A stretch of DNA of 64,000 bases, taken from the NCBI RefSeq assembly GCF_011751075.1, contig NZ_JAALLN010000007.1, forward strand, positions 186,001 to 250,000, given 5' to 3'. The position numbers and the translations under genes are program-made. Shown in pieces: positions 50,516-59,100 of this stretch. Below the pieces are notes generated by a model, which saw only the letters and a program-made list of their open reading frames with translations, was not told the DNA's origin and made no database searches. How positions within the stretch are numbered: the stretch's first letter is position 1; every line of letters starts with the position of its first letter. This DNA comes from Flavobacterium poyangense. Its GTDB lineage: Bacteria; Bacteroidota; Bacteroidia; Flavobacteriales; Flavobacteriaceae.

Positions 50516-51649
50516 ATGAATCCGATCCTGGAAGGCCTTATCAGCGGACCGACTTTTTTCTTGGCATTTCTTATCTATTTAAATTTAAGTAAAGTAAATA
50601 TCAAAGCTAATCGCTGGTTCGGGACTTTTATTCTTTGCATTTTTTTAATTCAGATTGATACGCTTTTTCAAAAATCACATTATTTTTCAGAAACCTCTTT
50701 TGCATTAGAAATTCTAAGTGTAGCCAGCCTGATTATTGCTCCGGTTTTTTATTTTAGTATTATTTATTATGTTGATCCAGCCAGAAAATGGAAGGTACGG
50801 GATAATTTTCATTTTTCATTGGCAATTCTGATGATGGGGCTAATCATTCTTTCTCAATTTTTGGTAAGCAATGAAATAAAAACAGCCAATGAAAAGGAAA
50901 TAGAATACTACACGGTACTGATTTTCGGGATTTTGTTCTGTATGATGGTAACCCTATATTGCATTGCAGGATATAATAGAATTGATAAATACCAAAAAAA
51001 TCTCTATTTATATTCTTCTAATACTGAAACAACAAATCTAAACTGGTTAAAACAAATAAGTATTTGCGTTTTATTTCTAACAACTATCTGGCTGGCAGAT
51101 ATTCTTTTTCAGTTATCTGATGATTATTTGTGGTATGATTACTTTTCAAGTCTTGTTAATTTTTTTGGTATTTGCTTCATTGCTTTTTATTCCTTAAAAC
51201 AAAAAGAGGTTTTTCCATTTAATAAAGAGCAGACAAATGCAATTAATTCTATAATCACCGAAACTTTCGATACAGAGGAAAATAGAAAAAAAATTATCTC
51301 TGATGAAAAGTTGGCCGAGATGAAAGTTAGGTTAATAGAAATAATGGAAAAAGAAAAACCGTTTTTGGATTTTGAACTAAGCTTAATAAAACTTGCCGGC
51401 ATATTAAATACTTCTCCACATTTGCTATCTTATAGTATCAATGCCGGCTTTAATGAAAACTTCTATCAATTTGTCAACCGATATCGGGTAGAGGAGGCCA
51501 AGAAAATGATTATCGACCCTAAAATGGATCATTTAAATCTCATTGGTATTGCGTATGAAGTTGGTTTCAATTCGAAAACAGTATTTAACACCACTTTTAA
51601 AAAAATAACAAATCAAACTCCTTCTGAATTTAAAAAAGGATCGCGATAA
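50516..51649 (+). CDS. AraC-family regulator with N-terminal membrane domain
   Basis: 377 residues. The first 240 residues hold about seven hydrophobic segments (for example PTFFLAFLIYLNL and LIIAPVFYFSIIYYV). The C-terminal 100 residues are the AraC DNA-binding domain: FELSLIKLAGILNTSPHLLS is the first helix-turn-helix, and LIGIAYEVGFNSKTVFNTTF with TPSEFKK the second. The regulator would sense a signal in the membrane and control transcription, as in several Bacteroidota proteins of this kind. It lies 94 bases before the lipoprotein hydrolase gene, which may be a target. Confidence 0.93.
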   Translation: MNPILEGLISGPTFFLAFLIYLNLSKVNIKANRWFGTFILCIFLIQIDTLFQKSHYFSETSFALEILSVASLIIAPVFYFSIIYYVDPARKWKVRDNFHFSLAILMMGLIILSQFLVSNEIKTANEKEIEYYTVLIFGILFCMMVTLYCIAGYNRIDKYQKNLYLYSSNTETTNLNWLKQISICVLFLTTIWLADILFQLSDDYLWYDYFSSLVNFFGICFIAFYSLKQKEVFPFNKEQTNAINSIITETFDTEENRKKIISDEKLAEMKVRLIEIMEKEKPFLDFELSLIKLAGILNTSPHLLSYSINAGFNENFYQFVNRYRVEEAKKMIIDPKMDHLNLIGIAYEVGFNSKTVFNTTFKKITNQTPSEFKKGSR

Positions 51650-51742
51650 AATCTAAAAAACATGTTCGGATTCATAAGTTAGAACCTTCGTAAGGCAAAC
51701 AAACTCAATATTTGCCAAAGAAAACAACTTAAAATAGAAATC

Positions 51743-52606
51743 ATGTTTAAAACAAATGCCAATCTTCTCAAAACCCTTTTTCTAATAGGGCTTTTTTTAA
51801 TTTCATGCTCAAAAGATGACCATGAGAATTCTTCCGGTTACTCAGAATCCTTTGTAAATCTGGCTACTCATCAATTAAAAGCTTATAGTGTCAGTAAAAA
51901 ATCAAAATATCTCATTGTATGCGAATCCGGTTTGGGTGACGGACATGAATCATGGATGCCTTCCGGGGAAAAGTCTGAATTGATTGATTTTTCTTCTGCC
52001 GTTAATTCGGATATTTTAATCTACGACAGAGCAGGATATGGTAAATCCGGTATTGATAATAAGCAAAGAGACATTAATACATTGCGCATCGAATTGGAGG
52101 CCATGATTGATAAATATGCAAAAGGAAGAAAGGTTATATTAATCGGACATTCATTAGGAGGAATGATAATAAGGGATTATGCCATAAAAAATCCCGATAA
52201 GTCAGCAGCTATACTATTTATAGACCCAATGCACGAAAAGTATAATAATCCCGAAGCAGCAAGCATAGTTTATGATGCGTTTGTAAAGGCGTATGGTGCA
52301 AATTTTGCCGGCGCAAAAGAAGCGAAAGAAATTACAACAGATCTTGCTTATGGTAGTTCATTACCAATTTTACCCAATATTCCTGTAGTTGTACTAACAA
52401 GTATGAAGCCCGATGAAAATAACAATACAGCTGACGAAATCAATAAACAAAATAGAGAAAAATGGTTTGAGGCACATGAGCAGCTAGGAAAGGGTATCAC
52501 TGATTTTACGCATATTGCAACAGTAAAATCAGGACATTATATCCATCATGATGAACCCGAACTTGTAATAGATAATATCAAATTTCTTATTTCTAAGCTG
52601 CCTTAA
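51743..52606 (+). CDS. Lipoprotein alpha/beta hydrolase
   Basis: 287 residues. Lipoprotein signal with Cys22 (TLFLIGLFLISC). The alpha/beta-hydrolase core follows: IVCESGLGDGHESW is the oxyanion region, DRAGYGKSG the nearby loop, and LIGHSLGGMIIRDYA contains the nucleophile Ser137. DPMH follows, and SGHYIHHDEPELV near the C-terminus has the catalytic His. The likely substrates are esters or lactones at the periplasmic side of a membrane. It is convergent with the beta-lactamase-fold gene, with a hairpin between them. Confidence 0.92.
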   Translation: MFKTNANLLKTLFLIGLFLISCSKDDHENSSGYSESFVNLATHQLKAYSVSKKSKYLIVCESGLGDGHESWMPSGEKSELIDFSSAVNSDILIYDRAGYGKSGIDNKQRDINTLRIELEAMIDKYAKGRKVILIGHSLGGMIIRDYAIKNPDKSAAILFIDPMHEKYNNPEAASIVYDAFVKAYGANFAGAKEAKEITTDLAYGSSLPILPNIPVVVLTSMKPDENNNTADEINKQNREKWFEAHEQLGKGITDFTHIATVKSGHYIHHDEPELVIDNIKFLISKLP

Positions 52607-52640
52607 GTTGATGTAGTTAGTAATAAATTCCACGTTCTCT

Positions 52641-52717
52641 GAAGTGTTCTCATGAAAAGCTGCGTAAATGCCTTTTGCGCAGCGTAAAAAAGAACACTTC
52701 GTAGAGCGGGGCATTTT
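52641..52717. terminator. Nested hairpin between convergent genes
   Basis: The outer stem is GAAGTGTTCT/AGAACACTTC (52641-52650 with 52691-52700), the inner stem GCTGCG/CGCAGC (52659-52664 with 52678-52683), and a T tract follows (52714-52720). AAATGCC in the inner loop could instead pair with GGCATTT just before the T tract, an alternative fold. Confidence 0.8.
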
Positions 52718-52718
52718 T

Positions 52719-54329
52719 TTAACTTTTCTTGAAAATTTTGTATTTTGGTTTTTCGTAATCAGTTATGTCCAAAGTAATATCATAAACGCCTGTCAAAATT
52801 TCTATATTATCTCCTTTTGGCATTATTCCGTCGCTCATATCTTTTCCAAAATTTAAAGTCCAATCGTCATTAAAACGAAATTTAAGCTCTCCAGTTTTTA
52901 AAGTCACATTTTTAATTGTCCAAATTCCTTTTGTTTCAGCTTCAGAAAGTTTTGCATCCGGACCTTCCCAGCCTTTTTCTGTGGCACTTCCTACAATTCC
53001 CCAAGAAGGAAATATTTTTTTTGCTTTTTTTAGTTGATTTCCTACATGAAAACTTAATGACTCTATTTCTGAAGTTTTGTTTCTTTCAAAAATTACATCA
53101 CCCATTAATTCTTCAGCGTAAAATAAATTTTCTTTTACAGGATATAGAATAGTTGTGGGCCCGTTTCCACTTTGCAATTTTAATTTATTGTTTTCAGTTG
53201 TAAGATAAATTACAAAATTGTCTTCTACTTGATAGGTTCCCTCATATTGCTTTAAAGTTTCTGAGTTTATTTTGGCTACAATTGGAATTTTATAATCTTT
53301 ATTATACAAATTATATAAAGTTTTCATAATAGCATAAGTGGCAGTGTTTAGACCTCTTTCTGTATTTGTAAGCAGTATAATGCAGATATCATCTTCGGGA
53401 ATTTGAACAAAATTGCTACAAAAACCAGCTCCATAACCACTATGACCAACTGTCTTTTTTCCAAACATTGGCATTGTAATCCAACCATAACCATAATTTT
53501 TTTTGAAAGGTGTATATGCACTTTCTAAACTTTTTTTGGAGATAATTTTGTAATTTTTAAGTCCATTATAATATTTGTTTAAATCTTCAACAGTTGAGTA
53601 TATTCCACCAGCTGCAAAAGGCATAGGCGGGTCATAAACAATCGATGGTTTTTGTTCTTTTTCAGAAAAAATCTCATAGCCAATGGCTTTATTTTCACTT
53701 TTTAGATTTTTAAAAGCAAAGCCACTATGCTTCATTTTCAATGGTTTAAATATGTACTTTTCAACTGCTTTCTCGTAACTCATTCCGGTAACTTTTTGAA
53801 TTACATAGCCTAGAAAATAATATCCCGAGTTAGAATAACTCCAATCAGTTCCAACTGGAAAATCCAAAGGTTTTGTTTTTTGAAATTCAACAAATGATTT
53901 TTCCGCTTGGTCTTTCATATCATTTCCTCTCGTATAGTCATAAATTCCAGAGGTATGGGTTAGCAAACTTTCAATTGAAATAGCATTTGCATCGGGATAA
54001 TCCGGATAGAACTTTGAAAGTTTATCCTGTAATGAAAGTTTTTCCTCTTCTACTAATTTTAAAATTACCGTTGCTGTAAAAGTTTTTGTAATCGAATATA
54101 TTTGAAAAATACTGTTAGCGTTATTCTCCTTTTTTGAATCTACATTTGATAATCCATAACCTTTATTTAGTAAAGTTTCTCCTTTTTCAGAAATAAAAAC
54201 AGAACCGTTAAATAGATTTTGTTGATTGTAAAATTCAAAAAGTTGTTCTAATTTTTCTTTCTTACTTTGTGCAAAACCCAATTGTGTTATAAATAATAAA
54301 ATAAAAGTGATTGACTGAATTGACTTCAT
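52719..54329 (-). CDS. Class-C beta-lactamase-fold serine hydrolase with SusE/F-like C-terminal domain
   Basis: 536 residues. A signal peptide ends FAQ (residue 21). The serine hydrolase domain (about 25-350) has SITK (Ser79, Lys82), YSNSGY (Tyr165, Asn167) and a HSGYGAG motif in place of KTG. Such proteins are esterases or peptidases more often than true beta-lactamases. After a lipocalin-like middle part (about 350-450), the last 90 residues contain LKFRFNDDWTLNFG and NIEILTGVYDITLDI, close to domains at the end of SusE/SusF, which bind starch at the cell surface. The combination is uncommon; the tail could hold the enzyme on sugar-rich surfaces. Confidence 0.88.
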   Translation of the reverse strand: MKSIQSITFILLFITQLGFAQSKKEKLEQLFEFYNQQNLFNGSVFISEKGETLLNKGYGLSNVDSKKENNANSIFQIYSITKTFTATVILKLVEEEKLSLQDKLSKFYPDYPDANAISIESLLTHTSGIYDYTRGNDMKDQAEKSFVEFQKTKPLDFPVGTDWSYSNSGYYFLGYVIQKVTGMSYEKAVEKYIFKPLKMKHSGFAFKNLKSENKAIGYEIFSEKEQKPSIVYDPPMPFAAGGIYSTVEDLNKYYNGLKNYKIISKKSLESAYTPFKKNYGYGWITMPMFGKKTVGHSGYGAGFCSNFVQIPEDDICIILLTNTERGLNTATYAIMKTLYNLYNKDYKIPIVAKINSETLKQYEGTYQVEDNFVIYLTTENNKLKLQSGNGPTTILYPVKENLFYAEELMGDVIFERNKTSEIESLSFHVGNQLKKAKKIFPSWGIVGSATEKGWEGPDAKLSEAETKGIWTIKNVTLKTGELKFRFNDDWTLNFGKDMSDGIMPKGDNIEILTGVYDITLDITDYEKPKYKIFKKS

Positions 54330-54631
54330 ATTTTTTTGATTTTTTATGGAATTCTAACTAACGGTTTGCCCTTTGTGACAGTTGTGTAAATTTATAATAA
54401 AAGATTACAAATAAAAATTCTAACTGAATTTTCAAACAAAATTCAGAGCGCAAGCTAAGCTAACAATTGTTGGCAATTGACTTTTCCTTTTTCAAATTCC
54501 ATGTGGTTATATTTTCTCCATCTGATTCCAAAATCTTTCAGTATCCTTATAATGTAATATTAGAAGCTTATAGAGACCAAGCTTCTAAAGCATTGAAAAA
54601 TAAGAGAAGAATTGGGGAGTTATAGGCAAAT
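54330..54631. other. Non-coding region next to the tRNA
   Basis: About 300 bases. A 9-bp inverted repeat TAGAAGCTT/AAGCTTCTA (54561-54569 with 54579-54587) with a 9-base gap is not followed by a T tract and may be an operator or a stable hairpin. No gene is seen. Confidence 0.45.
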
Positions 54632-54668
54632 AAAAAAGGGAGAAAAGATAAAAATTATCTTTTCTCCC
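54632..54668 (-). terminator. Terminator of the tRNA-Arg transcript
   Basis: On the minus strand: a perfect 13-bp stem beginning GGGAGAAAAGATA, a 5-base loop and a six-T tract. It lies 6 bases after the tRNA 3' end. Confidence 0.93.
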
Positions 54669-54674
54669 GTAGAG

Positions 54675-54748
54675 TGACCTCGACTGGATTCAAACCAGTA
54701 ACCTTCTGAGCCGTAATCAGATGCGCTATTCAGTTGCGCCACGAGGCC
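54675..54748 (-). tRNA. trnR: tRNA-Arg (anticodon ACG)
   Basis: The 74-base minus-strand sequence folds as a full cloverleaf: acceptor GGCCTCG with CGAGGTC (one G-T pair), D-arm GCGC...GCGC, anticodon stem TCTGA/TCAGA with loop TTACGGC (anticodon ACG), T-arm ACTGG...CCAGT with TTTGAAT loop, discriminator A. No CCA is encoded. Confidence 0.96.
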
Positions 54749-55070
54749 TTTTTTCTCAGTTAAGCCAGATTTAACAGCTTTGTTTGAGCGCATATTGCGG
54801 GTGCAAAGATAGACATAAATGTGAGATAAACAAGGAAAAAATAAGCTTGTTCTGGTTAGAATCCCTTAGCATAGCTTTTAATCACTGATTTTATTTAGAT
54901 CTCACACAAACTAAAATTTACTATTTTATCAGTAAGACTTTGATATTCTGAATAATGAATAATCCAATTACAGGTATCAGTTATTGGTTTGTCGCTAACT
55001 TGAGTTTTAAAAAAAATTGAGTTTTAATGATAAACAATGCGTTTTCTTTCTATTTTTTCAATAATTAAGC
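54749..55070. other. Spacer between tRNA-Arg and the amidase gene
   Basis: About 320 bases, AT-rich. It must include the tRNA promoter (minus strand). No integrase remnant or tRNA-end duplication was seen. Confidence 0.4.
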
Positions 55071-55985
55071 CTATTTTAATACCAACAACGAGTTGTGTAT
55101 CCATCCAATTTCCTTCTTGCTGCTGCCATCTGAATTAACGACATCTTTTTTGTCGTTTACCAAATAAACTTTGCACCAGGAGCCATTGGTTTCTATAAGA
55201 CCTACTTCATAATCTTTCTTTAGTTTTTTTATTGGGGTGTTTTCTGTTGATGGCTGGTTTCTAAAATTAGTACCATCTTCCGTAACCTTAAAAATTCTAC
55301 CTACAAAATCTATTTTTCCAAATACGGCATTTTTAAAATCATCCCATGGAAATGCAGGTCCCGGATCAGGCTTACGGGCAGGGGAGATATCATCGTGTCC
55401 AATTGCGGTAGTCAATTGATAGTGTTGAATTAGCAAACTTGATAGTTTGTAAACGGCTTCTAATTGTGCTTTTGGATACAGAAACCAAAGATGATTATCG
55501 GCATCTGTCCAAAACTTATGTTTATGGTTGCCAACATAAATTTTTGATGCGATAGAAGCAGGGTAGGTTTTGTAAACCGGTTTTTTGTTTTTGTCTTGCC
55601 CAACACGTCTTCGGTAGCTTCCGTCGGCAACTTTTTCTAAATAACCCGGATTAACAATTTCGATACCGATAGCATGATCATTAAATCCGGATATTTTATC
55701 CCACACACTATAACCGGCGTGATTCGCTCTTCTGTTAAAAGGAACCAGTTGTGTAATCGTACCATCAACATCTACCACAATATGCGCTGCAATTCGGTCT
55801 GGATTTCCTTTGTCTTGTGGAGTCATAAACCAGTTAATAGCAGAATCTGCAGTATCACCGGCCGTATAATGAATAACCAAAAACTTAGGAACGATATTAT
55901 AGCGAGCGTTTGGAGAAACCAGTTTTTTAATTTTACCTGTAGCCGTATCGACAACCAGCCAGTCTTTATTTATTTCCATGATCAT
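55071..55985 (-). CDS. N-acetylmuramoyl-L-alanine amidase with C-terminal SH3-like domain
   Basis: 304 residues; a start at residue 3 is also possible. No signal peptide. The amidase_2 fold (about 33-210) has FLVIHYTAG with zinc ligand His39, and IGHDDISPARKPDPGPAF with His197 and the conserved Asp207. AIGIEIVNPG marks the centre. These enzymes cut the bond between muramic acid and the peptide stem. Residues about 228-304 form an SH3-like domain (KVTEDGTNFRNQPST, GLIETNGSWCKVYLV), usually a cell-wall binder. It lies 137 bases downstream of the 1765-aa CHAT protein on the same strand. A cytosolic or co-secreted effector role is possible. Confidence 0.92.
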   Translation of the reverse strand: MIMEINKDWLVVDTATGKIKKLVSPNARYNIVPKFLVIHYTAGDTADSAINWFMTPQDKGNPDRIAAHIVVDVDGTITQLVPFNRRANHAGYSVWDKISGFNDHAIGIEIVNPGYLEKVADGSYRRRVGQDKNKKPVYKTYPASIASKIYVGNHKHKFWTDADNHLWFLYPKAQLEAVYKLSSLLIQHYQLTTAIGHDDISPARKPDPGPAFPWDDFKNAVFGKIDFVGRIFKVTEDGTNFRNQPSTENTPIKKLKKDYEVGLIETNGSWCKVYLVNDKKDVVNSDGSSKKEIGWIHNSLLVLK

Positions 55986-56122
55986 TTCTGTTTTAAAATT
56001 AGTATTAATTTATTGTGCTTCATTTTTATTCCCTCCGTTATAGTTCTCATGTCTAAAAAGGAAGTCAAAGCATACTTTTTTGATAGTAATGAAATGGGGA
56101 TACTTCATAAAGACGCTATTCC

Positions 56123-59100
56123 TTATTGCAGCTTTAATAAACCGATTTTAGTTTTTAATTGTTGTGCTTGCTTATTGATAAGAATACCCTCTTTGTCACT
56201 TTTTAAAATATCAAAAGCACCCAGTATCAGTGTCAAGTTAGATATTTCAGCCTTTTTCTTACCAATAGAACCATACTTCTCACGTGTTTCTTTATAGGAG
56301 TGAAACAATTTTTCCCATTCAACTTCTTCTTTATACATTTTAGGATCTAAGAAAAAAAGCACTAGTTTGCTACAATTGTAATCGGCTTTTTCCCAATAAT
56401 CCATATTGATTTGTGCATCGCCCAGTTCCTGGATTTTATTGATCAATGCGTTTTTATAAGCCACTTTTTCAGTTGAAGAGATTTTCCATTGCGCGGCAGG
56501 CTTATCCATATCCAGTATAGTCTGAAAAATCAGGTAATTATTTAAGGCATAAAATTTCTGACTATTGTCAAAGGCTATTTTGTAAAGCCCGATTGCTCTC
56601 TCATAAGCTTTCGTTTTTTCAGTAGTGGTTTTAGAAATAAATCCAATTCTTTTTAAGGTACCGCCAAGAAGACATTTTCGTTCTGAGGTGTCATTAATTT
56701 GTGACAATAAGCCGTAGTATTTTTCAAGTTCACCCAAACCTTTTAAAGCTACCGCGCTATCACTATTTTTGAGGTAATTTTCAAAATACAGATGCGCTTT
56801 ATTGTTGCAGAACTTTTCTAATGCCAATACTGAAAATTTAGCATCTTCTGTATTTTTTAAAGTCTCAAATTTAAGATCTGCCTGTTGGTACATGCCCAGT
56901 TCATAATAGATCAACGCCTCAAGCTCCGTTATTTTTGTGCTCGAAGCAATAGTTGCTTTGACGCGACCGTCAGAAATAATTTTTAAATTTTCGAGCACAT
57001 CATTTAGTTGTGTATCTCTAACATCAAGAGTATTGAGCAGATTTTCTAAATCGATAACAACCTCTTCTTCAATGATGTAATTTTTCTCTTCTTTAACTAC
57101 TTTTGATTGTCGTTTATCAAGTTTATAATAAGGATCACCATAACATTGATACGCACCCCAGGTATTGTTTTTTGAGTCTGTAGTATCATAAATAGCGGTG
57201 CGGGCTTTTTTAACGGCATTTCCAAAAGAGGATCCGTCAAAAAACTCATCATAGAATACTGTTGCAAACTTTTCGGCAGCACTGTCATCTACTTGCCAGC
57301 CTGCTATAATTACTGCTTTCGCCCCAATTTCTATAAGTTGTGTCCCAATATTGGCTGCCAATTGATAACGTTGTTGGTACAATTGATCGTCAACCGCTTC
57401 TATTTTTCCTAAATGGCAACAGTTTACAAAAACAAACTCCGGAACGTTACTCATTTGTTTAATCTGAGAAGGAGTGAGGAAAATCTCGTCTCCGATAACC
57501 ATACCGGTTCTTTCCGGATTTTCGGGATCATAGACACCATGACCGGCTAAGTGGATAATCTTGTAACCTTCAGAAAATAAGGCCGAAATAATTTCGGTAG
57601 CACTTCTGTTTATTAAGGATTTACAGTCATAATTTCTGTAATTCATTAAATTTTCCACGGCCTGTCCTTCTCGAGCAGCTCCTGCCAATTGATTTATCGT
57701 AGTACTGTTTAATAACGGGTCGGCAACAATTAAGGCTTTTTCATTGGTTACTCTGTTAATTTGAAGCCTGTAATTTTTTGTAACAAGCTGTCTGATCATA
57801 CCGGCTTCAATACAGACTGGCTTAGCATTGGCAGAATTGTCCTGTAGCAGTTCCCAAGGATAGGCAGCACTTTCTTTATCTAAAACCCAAATAATAGATC
57901 CTTTACGTTTTAACTGATCTTTAAAATCATTTGGGATCATCAGTTCAAAAAGCGTTTGCGCATGCTGACCAGACCAATTATTATTAACTGACATCTCTTT
58001 TATAAAAATATCTATTAAAGCAGTACTCGAAAATAATTCATTTTCTTCTTGTCTTGCATCCGCTGTAGTAGCATTAAAATTTAATCGTTTAAGTACTTTT
58101 TTATTGACAGAAGTTGTTTGTGTTTTGATCGTAATTCTGTTCCACCAGTCATTTGCATTCTCGAGACGGAATTTTTTCTTTGCTCCAAACAGTTTTTTAA
58201 TTGTATTTTTTTCTAAAAAAATATTGTGGGTCTCGTTTTTGTCAAGTTCTAATTTTTTAGCGGCGAAAAGGCAATTTACTGCATTTAACTCATCTTGTTC
58301 AATAAATTCAAGGTTTGAGACCCTACATTGGCTATTATCTGTTAAAGACGCTATATTGTTATTAGCCTTATTAATACCTTCAATAATGGCTCTTGTTGAA
58401 TTTTGTATCGATAATCCACCATAACCACTACCAATTAAAAGGGTCGATATCCCAACACTGTCCGGACAGTTTTTGGAACTACATAGTTTCAGTAGGTAAT
58501 CTGTTACACCAATTTCGATCGTTTTTGTTAGCGAATACGATGTTAACTTCCCAGGCTCGCCCAGACCGACAATTATAGCTCCTTTAAAAAAAGGATTATC
58601 ACTATTTATAATTTCATTGGTTCCGATATCACCGGGATAAGAACCGATGCTTTGTTTGTATTTAAGTATCGAATTCAGGTTTTTATCAATAGATTTTTCT
58701 GCATATACAATGGCCTCATTTTTAAAATGTCCCGCCATAACATGAAACGTGGCATAAGACAAATCGCCATAACTAATGCTGACTGCAACCGGATTTTGAT
58801 TGGTTGTAATCTCTTTAGAAGATCCAACTCCCAAAATGGTATTTTCCAGTCCGTTTTCGGAAAGATCAAAGTCAAAGTGTTCTGTTACTCTAAAAGTTGA
58901 AGAACCGTCTCTGAAGGAAGGTTTTACCTGAGATAATTTTGAAGTTATTCCTTTGGAAAGAAGTTCTTCAATAGCAGGGAACAGGGAAGGGGCATTCGCC
59001 AGATCTCCGTGTGTGATAGTACTAAAGTATACCTGTTTTTTTTCTTTTAATTCTTTTGGAATCCCCAGTTCCCATGTTACACTATGATCCCCTTCGCGGG

